Source of the DNA: Planctomycetota bacterium
GTDB lineage: Bacteria; Planctomycetota; Phycisphaerae; UBA1845
Direction: 5' to 3'
DNA: 48,415 bases
NCBI GenBank assembly: GCA_016208685.1
Contig: JACQXM010000008.1
Location: 1 to 48,415 of the forward strand
In this document: piece by piece, positions 39,882 to 48,415 of the stretch
Numbering within the stretch: position 1 is the first letter of the stretch
Layout: each line of letters starts with the position of its first letter
Position numbers and translations under genes: made by a program
Notes under the pieces: model-generated
Database searches by the model: none
Told to the model about the DNA's origin: nothing
Seen by the model: the letters and a program-made list of their open reading frames with translations, nothing else

Positions 39882-41057
39882 ATGAAGAGCTGGCGTTTTC
39901 GCATCGGTGTCGCGTTCTTATGCGCGGTTTCACATCCCTGTTTTTGGGGGATCGCGGGTTGCGGGGGCCAGGGCGCGCCGATCGCCGGGACGGACGGGTC
40001 GCACGTCGCGGACGGGCTGAGCGGCCGGCCGTTGCCGCAAGATACGACCTCCCACACGCCTGGTCCGACGGGGGCGTGCTGCTTCGGTGTTGAGTGCGGC
40101 GCCGGCGATGCGTCGTGCTGTAGCGAGTTAACGGTCGACCGCTGCGTAGCCGCGGGAGGGGTATTCGTTGAATCCCTGACCGGGTGTGGGATCGGGGTGT
40201 GCGACGTTCTCGGGGTGATCGCGCGCGACACCGATGGCGACGGCATCCCCAACGGCGATGACCCGGACGTGGACGGCGACAGCGTCGAGAACGCCGACGA
40301 CTTCGACGTCGATGGCGACGGAGTCGAGAACACCGAAGACGACGACATTGATGGCGATGGCGCGTCCAATGACGTGGATGAGGACGACGACGGTGATGGG
40401 GTCGATGACGACTCTGACAACGACGACGACGCAGACGACAAAGCCGACAACGACGACGATGGCGACGCCGACGACGACGGCAAGGACGACGAAGACGAGG
40501 ATGAAGATGACGAGGAGGAGAACGAAGACGAGGAGGACGAGGTCGAGAAGAAGTGCGACGAAGAGCACGACGGGGATGGCCGAGATTCCGACAAGGACGG
40601 CCTCGAGGACTGTAAGGACCCCGATCCGGACGGCGACGGCGACAAGGATGACGACGACGACGACCTCTCGGACGCCTTTGAGTGGCTGTTCGGCAGTGAT
40701 CCGAACGACGAGGACTCGGACGACGACGACTTGACGGACGCGTTCGAATGGCTCTTTGGCAGCGACCCTACGGACACGGATTCTGACGACGACGACCTGT
40801 CCGACGCGTTCGAATGGCTCTTCGGCAGTGATCCGAATGATGAGGATTCGGACGACGACGACTTGACGGACGCGTTTGAATGGCTCTTTGGCAGCGACCC
40901 TACGGACACGGATTCCGACGACGACGACCTGTCCGACGCGTTCGAATGGCTGTTCGGCAGTGACCCGAACGATGAAGATTCGGATGGCGATGGCCGGAGT
41001 GATGGGAACGAAGTGACTGCGGGAAGTTCGCCGACCAGCCGTGAACCTGGCCCCTGA
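39882..41057 (+). CDS. Asp-rich lipoprotein with TSP3-like repeats and five 22-aa tandem repeats
   Basis: A 391-aa very acidic protein. A lipoprotein signal ends at GIAGC (Cys about residue 27). A Cys-rich stretch (about 65-107; CCFGVECGAGDASCC) follows. Residues about 115-255 are calcium-type TSP3 repeats (DTDGDGIPNGDDPDVDGD) that degenerate into almost pure Asp/Glu. Then come five 22-residue repeats of the form DDDDLSDAFEWLFGSDPNDE (first 20 residues), where Asp-rich loops alternate with an aromatic helix (AFEWLFG). It is probably anchored to a membrane and binds calcium. GGAAGAGG lies just before ATG 39882. The large 2230-aa TSP3 lipoprotein gene follows 163 nt later, so the two may work together. 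Confidence 0.8.
   Translation: MKSWRFRIGVAFLCAVSHPCFWGIAGCGGQGAPIAGTDGSHVADGLSGRPLPQDTTSHTPGPTGACCFGVECGAGDASCCSELTVDRCVAAGGVFVESLTGCGIGVCDVLGVIARDTDGDGIPNGDDPDVDGDSVENADDFDVDGDGVENTEDDDIDGDGASNDVDEDDDGDGVDDDSDNDDDADDKADNDDDGDADDDGKDDEDEDEDDEEENEDEEDEVEKKCDEEHDGDGRDSDKDGLEDCKDPDPDGDGDKDDDDDDLSDAFEWLFGSDPNDEDSDDDDLTDAFEWLFGSDPTDTDSDDDDLSDAFEWLFGSDPNDEDSDDDDLTDAFEWLFGSDPTDTDSDDDDLSDAFEWLFGSDPNDEDSDGDGRSDGNEVTAGSSPTSREPGP
40653..40982 (+). repeat. Five 66-bp tandem repeats in A-B-A-B-A order
   Basis: Units at 40653, 40719, 40785, 40851 and 40917. Units 1, 3 and 5 encode LSDAFEWLFGSDPNDEDS and units 2 and 4 LTDAFEWLFGSDPTDTDS, so the real duplication unit is probably 132 bp. Confidence 0.9.
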
Positions 41058-41220
41058 TTTCCTTACGCAACAAAAAACGCGGAATGAGATCGCTGATGGC
41101 GAAGTACGAAAATGTTCATCCGCCTGCCCTCATGGAACGGATGATGGTGAATGACAGTGCCTGCCTGGCAGGGGAAGAAGTAGAGTTTTTCCCAGAGTGT
41201 TTAACGGAGGAGACTTTGTG

Positions 41221-44200
41221 ATGAAGAGACATTCGAGCGTCCTGATGATGTTGGTGGGCGCCATTACCCTGATGCCGGGCTGTGGAGCGGGACCAACGAC
41301 CGCGGGCAACGCGGCGGCCCTGAAGCGCGCCAGCGCGCCCAGCACGCACTACGTACTGGTGGAATTTGTCGAACCGGTCGGCGAATTCGCCGACAAGAAG
41401 GAAAGCTACCGCATCAGGGGGCCGAACCAGGAATCGCTCGATGTACTGTCCGTCGCCATGAACGAGGAGCGGACCGAGGCGATGCTGGCCACCGCGGAGC
41501 AGCAGGCCTTGGCGTATCAGCTCAGCGTGGACACAACCGCGGAGGAGTCAACCGCCTACTCCGTGCCCGTGGGGACAATCGGGTTCGTCGGGTCCTCCAC
41601 GCGCGAGCCGTTCCTGGAGAGCGCCGTTTCGCTGGGCAGCACGCAGATCCTGCTGACCTTCAGCGCGCAGATGGACAAGATGACGGCGGAGAGTCCCCAG
41701 TTCTACGAGCTGGCCGATCCGGACGGGAATACGGATATCGACATCCGCGTCACGGCGGCGACGCTCCAACCCGATCTCATCACGGTCATACTCACCACCA
41801 CGCCTCAGCAAAACGTGGCGTACACTGTTCGGGCGACGAACGTCAAGCGGCGTTTCACCTGCGATGACGAGGGTCGAATTTTCCTGGATGACGCCACGCA
41901 AGGGGCCACGTGCGCGGGCAACTACCGCCCCAAGAACCCCGACGGCTCGCTTACCAGTTTCGTTCTGACCGCGCGCACCGCGATTCTGACCACGCAGCCG
42001 CAGAATCCGCTGGCGACGGGCAGCGGCGGTTCCGTCGGTCTTGAGGCCAACGGCGCCGGTGTTCGCCGCGCCCTGTGCAACGGCGGAACCACGGGGATCG
42101 ACGGCGGATCGGGGGCCGATCCGGATGAGGAATTGATCTTCCGGGCCGATCGCCCCGAACTGGCGGCCAACGTTGTGCTGGGCGTGCGCAACATGTCCTT
42201 CGGCGTTGACGTGCCGGTCATGTTCCTCTCCAGCGACGCTTCCACGGGGTACGATTATGTCGTCAGCACGGCGCAGCTCTTCGGGGCCTTGAGCATCGAT
42301 GGCAACGACGGAGACATTGTTTTCGCCAACATTCCCGCGCTGCCGGCGGGTCTGATGATCGACGAAATCAAACTGCGCGAGACCAACGACTCCATCTGGG
42401 TGCACTCTTTCTGCGGATTCGCCGTAAACCGGCGCCTGATCGATCCCACGCGCAACACCGCCGAGTTCTGGGGGATCCCGCCGGTGGACCTCCAGGGACC
42501 GCGGCTGGTGAGCGCGGCCTCGATCAGCAACACGGAAGTGCTTCTTTCCTTCAGCGAGCCGCTGAACAGCGAAGCGGCAGATCCCGCCTATTACACCATA
42601 GCCCCGGGACTCACGGTCACTGGGGCAGTTCTGTCCAAGTATGACACCCAAGTGACGCTGACCACGACTCCGCAACTGGTGAACGTCGTGTACACGGTGA
42701 CGGGGGCCAACGTGCAGGACAAGGCGGGCAACCCCATTGACCCGCTGTTCAACACCGCGACCTTCTCCTACCTGGGCGGTCCGGGGAGCCTGGGGGCGGA
42801 CGTGCTGCCGCGGGTGGTGGGGGCGGCGTCCACCAGCAACACCTCGGTGCTGGTGGTCTTCTCCAAGCCCATGGGAACCAGCGCGGAAGTGGCCTCGAAC
42901 TACATCATCATCCAGCAGAATGTGAATCCGGAGGTGGGCGCACTGGCGGTACTGAGCGCGGCGTTCGTGCCGGGCCAGCAGGACGCGGTGATGCTGACCA
43001 CCTCGTCGCAGAACGAGGTCACCTACTTGCTGCGCGCGGTGAACGTACAAGACCTGTTCGGGAACCAGCTTGCCCCGCCGCAGTTGCTGGTCGATCCGTC
43101 GACGGCGCTCTTCGCGGGCACGCCGTTCTCCTGCGGAGGCGCGTCGTGCAGCCCGCCGGATTTCGATGCCGACGGCCTGGCGGATCACCAGGAACTTCGC
43201 GGTTACATCGTCCGGGTTCAAGAAACGGACGGCGATCGCATCGAACGGCAGGTAACCAGCGACCCGCGCAGCTTTGACACCGACGGCGACGGCCTCAACG
43301 ACGCCGAGGAGCGCCGGATCGGGTGCGACGCGCGTGCGCCGGACACCGACGCCGATCAGTTGCCCGACTTCATCGAATACAACTTCGTCTACAGCAACCA
43401 GAACGATCAGGACTCCGACGATGACGGGATCGACGATCTGTTGGAAGTGGATTTCTTCAAGACCAACGCCCTTCTCGCCGACTCCGACGGCGACGGTTTT
43501 GAGGATGGCCGCGAGTTGTTCGAAATGAACCGCGATCCGCGCATCGCCGATCTGCCCTCGCCGCAGATGGACATCGGTACGGTCAATCTGCAGCTCGAAG
43601 AGACGTTCACCTACGTGGACGACGCCGGCGCGGTGCGCACGGAGGAATCCAGCACCACCAGTTCGCTCTCCTCGAGCCGCTCCCAGAAGGTCGCGTCCAG
43701 CATCGAAACCAGCTTGGGCATCAACATCGGCGCCAACTTCGAGGCCGGAATTGAAGGTCCGCCGATCAAGGTTCATGCCAAGGGCGGGGTTGAGGCGGAG
43801 CTGGCGTTCGGCCTTAAATTCCAGGCAAGCCGGGAATCCACGGAAGAGACTACGAATGCGTTCGAGTTGTCGCTGAGCAAAGGGTCGTCGATTTCAAACT
43901 CAACGTCCTTCACGCGCAACGTGACCGGCGGACGGATCGACGCGCTCGTCAGCTTGGACAACCTGAGTAACGTGGCGTTCTCGCTCAAGAATCTCGAAAT
44001 CACCGTCTCCGCCCCCAACCCCGAAGACCGCACCAGCTTCATCCCGGTGGCCACCCTGGTTCCCAACTCGACGCTGGTCACTGGGAATCCCGCCGTGTTC
44101 AGCATCGGAGCTTTGAATCCGTCGCGTGGACCGATCATGTTCACCAGTCGTGACGTGTTCCCCGCGCTGGTCGAAGATCTCATGCGGGACCCGCGCGGTC

Positions 44201-47200
44201 TGCTCTTTCAGTTTGCCAACTTCGATCTGACCGACGAGTTCGACCGTAATTTCGCGTTCGCCTCGCAGACCGCCAGAGACCGCACCGTCGGGCTGGAGGT
44301 CGATTTCGGCGACGGTGTGCCGGTTCGGTACTTCGTCGCGTATGCTCCGGTCCGGTTCAACCAGACGTCCTGCGATCCGGTGGCCAATCCCGGTTGCGAC
44401 ATCGTGGGGGGGTTCGCGGGATTCTCCAACGCCGGCATTCCGCCCTACGGAGGATTGGGCGCCCCGCCGGGAATGCCGCTCGAATTCGTTCTCGAGGAGG
44501 TCCTGCAAAAGCGGCGCACGCAGCCGGTGGTTACGGCCGTGTGGCTCCCGCAGCCGGCGGTGACTCCGGAAACCGGGGCGTACGCCTGCGTCGGCGGTTT
44601 CAATGACGGCAACTCGTGTGATCCCAACCAGTTTGACCCCGACGCCGACTGCAAGGACGGCGTGAACGATGGCGTGTGCTCTAACGCTGTGGCCGCCGAC
44701 GGAATTCTGGTCGGTGGTAACGGTACGTCTGACAGCATTGCGCAAGGCGACGACATCCAATTGATCCCCTTCGGCATCGACGGACTTCCTGAAGACGCGC
44801 TGGTCGTCGGCGCCGGAGAAAACGGCGTATTGGAGACGAGTCCCCGATCGGACGATACGGGCGCTGTGGTGACCGGCTACGCCACCACCAAGACCTGCGG
44901 TCCGGACACGCCCAGCTCCATTCGATCCGGCCCCAACGGCGTCGTGGACACGGTGCGCGATCCGTTCAGCGACGACGTTCAGCTTCAGCCCTTCGGGTCC
45001 TCCGTGGGTTATGCGGTGGATATCATCGGTCCGGGCCCCAACGGTTTCATCGACACCGCTCCGGCGAGCGACGACGTCTTTGTCGGACCGGGCATTCCCT
45101 GCGACGACGATACCGATTGCGTCGGTCCGGGCGTCTGTGACGGACAGGAAATTCTCTTCCGCTTTGATCGTCGTGCCCGCGGGCAGTTTGGCCGCATCTG
45201 GGCCGTGCTGGTCCCGCAAAGCAATTTGATCGGCCTGGATTTCCGCAAAGTCGTCCTCCAGCCGGGGGAAGTCATGAGTCTCGGGTTCATCCAGGATCTT
45301 GACAGGGACGGTCTGATCTCCAACGTCGAGTTCCTCTTCGGAAGCTCCGACACTCGCCAGGACACCGACGGCGACGGGCTCGATGACTTCAGCGAGGTTC
45401 GTGTCGGCTGGGAGATCGGGGTTGAAGGTGAAGCGCTTCGCAGCGTGTTCCCCGACCCGCGGCTGCCGGACTCGGACCGGGATGGTCTGGGCGACCGCGA
45501 AGAGCAGGACTTTCGTCGCGTGCAGTGCGAATGCGTGAATGGGCCGGACGCCGGCCAGGCGTGCACGCGCGACATTCCGTCCACAGACCCCCCAACCCGC
45601 GAGGCATGCCGCACGGCCGGCAGCTCATGTACGAACATCGCCGATTCTGCTGGTACTCCTTGCAGCACGATTGTCACAAACAACCGATTGGATCCGCGCC
45701 GGCGCGACACGGACGCCGACCTGGTCGGTGATGCGGATGAAGTCCTCGGCTGGCTCACGCAGGCCGGAATCATCGATCCCAGCAACGTGATTGTCGCCGG
45801 GTCGGACCGCGATGCAGATACCCGCGCCTGCCCGACGGATGTCTGCGTGGGCGGATCCCGTAACGGTCAACCCTGTCGGTATCAGCGCGACTGCCCGCCG
45901 CAAAGACTGTGTGCAGGCGGCATCAACCACGCCCAGCCGTGCGCGAATGATATCGATTGCCGGGGACCCACCTCGTCCACCTCGGGCCTGTGCAATGAAA
46001 CCACGGCCAGCCATATCTGCAACCGCACGGGTTGCGATGACGTGCAGGTTGTGGCGGTCGCGGCCGTTGGGCTGGATCCGCGAACGGTCGTCGTGGCGCC
46101 GGGGCCGAACGGTGTTCTCGAAACCACGGGCTTGACCGGCGACTCGCTGGTCGCCTCGGGTGACCTCCGGGCGCAAACGCCGGCCTTGAAAGACGACCAG
46201 CAGGTTGCCCTGGTCGAGCCTACGCGGGTGCTTCTGAACACGCCGCTGGGACGGACGATCATCCGTCCGGGCGTTGATGGCGTGGTCAACAGTCTGCCCA
46301 AGTCGGATGACGTGCTGGCGCGGGGGCAATTCCGTAAGACCACCAATCCGTTGACCTCGGATACGGATCAGGACCAGATTGCCGAAGGGCTCGAGCGGGT
46401 CCTGGGCTCCGACCCGCGCGACCCGACCGACGGCGGCTTCCTCGGAGACAAGGACGGCGATGGGCTCACCGACGGCCAGGAGGAAGTCGTGGGCTGGACC
46501 GTAGTGGTCCAAGGCGCCGCGCCGCTCGATGTCCACTCCAACGCAAACTCGCCGGACAGTGATGAGGATGGACTGCCGGATTACGCGGAGTTCGTGCTGA
46601 AAACCAATCCCAATGACGATGACACCGATTCGGACGGCCTGTCTGATTTCGATGAGCTTTCGGCAGCGCAAGTCGCGCAATTGAGCCTGTTCAACGTCCT
46701 GTTCCCGTCCTTCGTGCTCGACGGCGAGTCGTCGGCACAGTACGGAACCAGTTCGCTGAATTGCGACACCGACGGAGACCGGCTTACGGATGATTTCGAG
46801 CTGTTGGTCGGATGGACGGCGAGGGTTTCACCGAGCACCGGACTCGACGTCTTCCGGGTTTACCCGGATCCAACCCGAAAGGACACGGATGGGGACGGGC
46901 TGGATGACGGTGCGGAATACCGGCACACATTCGGCCTGACGCTCGCTCCGCCGACGGACCCCAGGGACTTCGACAGCGACGGCGATGGCAAGACCGACGG
47001 CGAAGAGTGCAGCAACTCGGCCGCCGTACTGCCGGCGTGCACTAATCCGACCACGCAGTCACTCGGTTCCTGCGCGGGCGATCCCCTGGTTGCGGACAAG
47101 AAGGTGACCATCCGCTACACCCAGCTTACGGTGGATCGCGGTAACGACGAGGTCGGCGCCAACACCGTGGACATGGCCTGGCGCTTCCAGGCGCAGAAGT

Positions 47201-47913
47201 CGGATGAACCCTATCCGGGCGCGTGGTACGGTGTCCGAACGGACCGCAGCGTGTGCGTGGCCGTGGGTAACGACGCCTGGTGCTATCAGGGCGGTTATTG
47301 CAGCGTCCCGGAGGGCACGGATTTCGTCTTCCAGGGTCCGCATTGTCGTTACTTCGGGAACACCTGCACCTCGAACAGTGATTGTCCGTCGGTCGGCCAT
47401 TGTTCGTTGATCCCGTTCATCCTTTGCTCGGCTAATTCCGATTGTCCGTTCAACGGCCTATTCGGTGAAACGTGCGTCGGACTGGGCGCTGATACCTGCA
47501 TCGGCGGCAACGAAGTGACCTTCTTCCTTCAGCCCGGCGAAGGGATCCTCTTGAACGGCGAGGCCAGCCAATACAACAACTGCCGCGGGGCCGAGTGCAC
47601 GGGAGGGCCGTTTGCGGGCAGGACTTGTGATCCCTTCAACGTGTCGGCCACGTGCTGCCCGCAGTTCTGCACCGGTACCAACACCATGTGCACGAGCAAC
47701 TCGGACTGCACGTCGCCCGCGACGTGCGGGACGCCGGTGTGCACGGGAATCACGTGCGAGGCGCCATTCGCGGACAACCACGTGATCTACAACAAGACGC
47801 TTTCCTTTGAGACCTTGCAGTACGGATTCTCAACGGACGTCGCCCGGCTGACCGACTCCAACGACGCACAGGAGTTTTCGCTGACGCTGATCGTCGAGAT
47901 TCTCGTCGAGTAG
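41221..47913 (+). CDS. Giant TSP3 lipoprotein with Ig-like domains and a PA/binary-toxin-B-like segment
   Basis: A 2230-aa protein with a lipoprotein signal ending at LMPGC (about residue 19). Approximate order: three SbsA-type Ig-like domains (125-215, 423-520, 526-630; SNTEVLLSFSEPL, SNTSVLVVFSKPM); TSP3 calcium repeats (645-780); a Ser/Thr-rich beta region (780-1037) like domain 2 of anthrax protective antigen and relatives; Cys-rich modules alternating with six GPNG...DDV motifs (1117-1700); more TSP3 units, several with a GWxVxV extension as in protective antigen domain 1; and a C-terminal beta domain (1958-2230) with Cys-rich insertions. GGAGG (41206-41210) precedes ATG 41221. It is probably a surface or periplasmic lipoprotein. 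The toxin-like relation is inferred, and no receptor-binding domain 4 is recognised. Confidence 0.85.
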   Translation: MKRHSSVLMMLVGAITLMPGCGAGPTTAGNAAALKRASAPSTHYVLVEFVEPVGEFADKKESYRIRGPNQESLDVLSVAMNEERTEAMLATAEQQALAYQLSVDTTAEESTAYSVPVGTIGFVGSSTREPFLESAVSLGSTQILLTFSAQMDKMTAESPQFYELADPDGNTDIDIRVTAATLQPDLITVILTTTPQQNVAYTVRATNVKRRFTCDDEGRIFLDDATQGATCAGNYRPKNPDGSLTSFVLTARTAILTTQPQNPLATGSGGSVGLEANGAGVRRALCNGGTTGIDGGSGADPDEELIFRADRPELAANVVLGVRNMSFGVDVPVMFLSSDASTGYDYVVSTAQLFGALSIDGNDGDIVFANIPALPAGLMIDEIKLRETNDSIWVHSFCGFAVNRRLIDPTRNTAEFWGIPPVDLQGPRLVSAASISNTEVLLSFSEPLNSEAADPAYYTIAPGLTVTGAVLSKYDTQVTLTTTPQLVNVVYTVTGANVQDKAGNPIDPLFNTATFSYLGGPGSLGADVLPRVVGAASTSNTSVLVVFSKPMGTSAEVASNYIIIQQNVNPEVGALAVLSAAFVPGQQDAVMLTTSSQNEVTYLLRAVNVQDLFGNQLAPPQLLVDPSTALFAGTPFSCGGASCSPPDFDADGLADHQELRGYIVRVQETDGDRIERQVTSDPRSFDTDGDGLNDAEERRIGCDARAPDTDADQLPDFIEYNFVYSNQNDQDSDDDGIDDLLEVDFFKTNALLADSDGDGFEDGRELFEMNRDPRIADLPSPQMDIGTVNLQLEETFTYVDDAGAVRTEESSTTSSLSSSRSQKVASSIETSLGINIGANFEAGIEGPPIKVHAKGGVEAELAFGLKFQASRESTEETTNAFELSLSKGSSISNSTSFTRNVTGGRIDALVSLDNLSNVAFSLKNLEITVSAPNPEDRTSFIPVATLVPNSTLVTGNPAVFSIGALNPSRGPIMFTSRDVFPALVEDLMRDPRGLLFQFANFDLTDEFDRNFAFASQTARDRTVGLEVDFGDGVPVRYFVAYAPVRFNQTSCDPVANPGCDIVGGFAGFSNAGIPPYGGLGAPPGMPLEFVLEEVLQKRRTQPVVTAVWLPQPAVTPETGAYACVGGFNDGNSCDPNQFDPDADCKDGVNDGVCSNAVAADGILVGGNGTSDSIAQGDDIQLIPFGIDGLPEDALVVGAGENGVLETSPRSDDTGAVVTGYATTKTCGPDTPSSIRSGPNGVVDTVRDPFSDDVQLQPFGSSVGYAVDIIGPGPNGFIDTAPASDDVFVGPGIPCDDDTDCVGPGVCDGQEILFRFDRRARGQFGRIWAVLVPQSNLIGLDFRKVVLQPGEVMSLGFIQDLDRDGLISNVEFLFGSSDTRQDTDGDGLDDFSEVRVGWEIGVEGEALRSVFPDPRLPDSDRDGLGDREEQDFRRVQCECVNGPDAGQACTRDIPSTDPPTREACRTAGSSCTNIADSAGTPCSTIVTNNRLDPRRRDTDADLVGDADEVLGWLTQAGIIDPSNVIVAGSDRDADTRACPTDVCVGGSRNGQPCRYQRDCPPQRLCAGGINHAQPCANDIDCRGPTSSTSGLCNETTASHICNRTGCDDVQVVAVAAVGLDPRTVVVAPGPNGVLETTGLTGDSLVASGDLRAQTPALKDDQQVALVEPTRVLLNTPLGRTIIRPGVDGVVNSLPKSDDVLARGQFRKTTNPLTSDTDQDQIAEGLERVLGSDPRDPTDGGFLGDKDGDGLTDGQEEVVGWTVVVQGAAPLDVHSNANSPDSDEDGLPDYAEFVLKTNPNDDDTDSDGLSDFDELSAAQVAQLSLFNVLFPSFVLDGESSAQYGTSSLNCDTDGDRLTDDFELLVGWTARVSPSTGLDVFRVYPDPTRKDTDGDGLDDGAEYRHTFGLTLAPPTDPRDFDSDGDGKTDGEECSNSAAVLPACTNPTTQSLGSCAGDPLVADKKVTIRYTQLTVDRGNDEVGANTVDMAWRFQAQKSDEPYPGAWYGVRTDRSVCVAVGNDAWCYQGGYCSVPEGTDFVFQGPHCRYFGNTCTSNSDCPSVGHCSLIPFILCSANSDCPFNGLFGETCVGLGADTCIGGNEVTFFLQPGEGILLNGEASQYNNCRGAECTGGPFAGRTCDPFNVSATCCPQFCTGTNTMCTSNSDCTSPATCGTPVCTGITCEAPFADNHVIYNKTLSFETLQYGFSTDVARLTDSNDAQEFSLTLIVEILVE

Positions 47914-47937
47914 CGTTATTACCTCGTGTCCGACCAC

Positions 47938-47985
47938 GCGCCGCCCGCGTCGACGCTTTTTGCGCCACGCGGGCGGCGCTTTCTT
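47938..47985 (+). terminator. Terminator of the giant lipoprotein gene
   Basis: A perfect 13-bp stem, GCGCCGCCCGCGT (47938-47950) with ACGCGGGCGGCGC (47967-47979), followed by TTTCTT, 25 nt after the stop codon. Confidence 0.88.
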
Positions 47986-48415
47986 GCGCCTTCACCCTGG
48001 TTTACCCGGTCGAGATGACGAATCCGGCAAGCGGCCGCTTGATGGAGGGCCGCACCCGAACGAAGCCACGAAACCAGACTCGGTTCCGCGGTCGAGGTCG
48101 CCGCAGGGCATGCAACCCAAATCGCCGTCCGACCGGGCGCAGCAGCCAGGGCAGGTGCCCGCACCTCCCTTGCGAATGCAGCATTGTGAATGCGGAAGGA
48201 ACAGCGAGCGGCGAATAGCGAAACCCGGTGTGCGTTGCGGCCCTGTCGGCGGCGCCGGGTGCAACCGGGCGCCGGCTAGCCCAGGTTGCGCAGTTGGGCG
48301 AGTGAATCGGGCCTGGGGGCGGCGCCCGGGCCGATTGTGGTCAAAAGTCTTCACTACATTTCCGGGGGTGTCCTATCGGATGGCGGGCGGAGGCGGTGGG
48401 CGTCGGTCACGTCGC
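47986..48415. other. Intergenic end of window
   Basis: About 430 bases with no supported gene. A minus-strand frame (47992-48354) lacks conserved features. Near 48188, GTGAATGCGGA recurs from 16439, another sign of dispersed intergenic sequence. Confidence 0.4.

Noticed and set aside
40128..40568. 146-aa Val/Ile-rich minus-strand frame (looks like a membrane protein)
   Set aside because: It is the antisense of Asp codons (GAC/GAT read as GTC/ATC) in the Asp-rich repeat gene, which creates false hydrophobic stretches.
41548..43776. 742-aa open frame on the minus strand
   Set aside because: Antisense to the giant lipoprotein and Arg/Val/His-rich without motifs; typical of GC-rich mirror frames.
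47992..48354. 120-aa minus-strand open frame at the window end
   Set aside because: Pro/Arg/Gly-rich, no ribosome site and no motif; overlaps a region that looks purely intergenic.

Overview
The window is high-GC bacterial chromosome that looks like a member of the Planctomycetota. The evidence is an ECF sigma factor of the HTLQPTALVHE type translationally coupled to a Ser/Thr kinase with TPRs, a second membrane Ser/Thr kinase, secreted proteins with dockerin-like or thrombospondin type 3 (TSP3) calcium repeats, an IPTL-CTERM-like C-terminus (IPAASQWG) and an HNH endonuclease of the type seen repeatedly in that phylum. The assignment is an inference from gene content. No phage, insertion sequence or CRISPR array was recognised.

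Layout. 1-1519: the end of a secreted Cys/Asp-rich protein, and a HhH-GPD DNA glycosylase. 1790-5039: class II ribonucleotide reductase nrdJ behind a promoter carrying two NrdR-box-like sites, followed by a possible small RNA and an intrinsic terminator. 5089-8555: a solitary XRE regulator, ornithine aminotransferase (rocD) and seryl-tRNA synthetase. 8921-10349: an unusual cassette of a 202-aa protein with a 16-cysteine tail, a DUF1360-like membrane protein and an 81-aa protein. 10709-15165: a secreted M23 peptidase with a dockerin-like tail, an M50-like membrane protein and a membrane-associated MutS-like ATPase. 15505-21668: a redox block, first an NfnA/NfnB-like pair, then a compact operon of GMC flavoprotein, small RR-leader protein, Rieske protein and b6-type cytochrome b. 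21804-26108: a coiled-coil protein and the overlapping set obg-coaX-mnmE-like. 26165-31019: Ser/Thr kinase, HNH endonuclease, YkgJ-type cysteine-cluster protein and ROK sugar kinase. 31218-31890: a VapBC pair with an apparently leaderless promoter. 31951-36084: lepA, asnS with an inserted coiled coil, an 18-bp tandem repeat and an initiator tRNA gene. 36395-39679: TPR kinase and ECF sigma factor, preceded by a long inverted repeat. 39882-47985: two calcium-repeat lipoproteins, the second 2230 aa long.

How the genes fit together. The redox block reads as a membrane electron-transfer chain: a GMC flavoprotein with a predicted Fe-S site, probably exported with its RR-leader partner, passing electrons to a Rieske/cytochrome b module. 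The two lipoproteins at the end probably face the outside or the periplasm. The larger one contains a stretch that resembles domain 2 of anthrax protective antigen and related binary-toxin B components. The best candidates for undescribed biology are the 16-Cys cassette (about 8.92-10.35 kb), the GMC-Rieske-cytochrome b operon and the 2230-aa lipoprotein.
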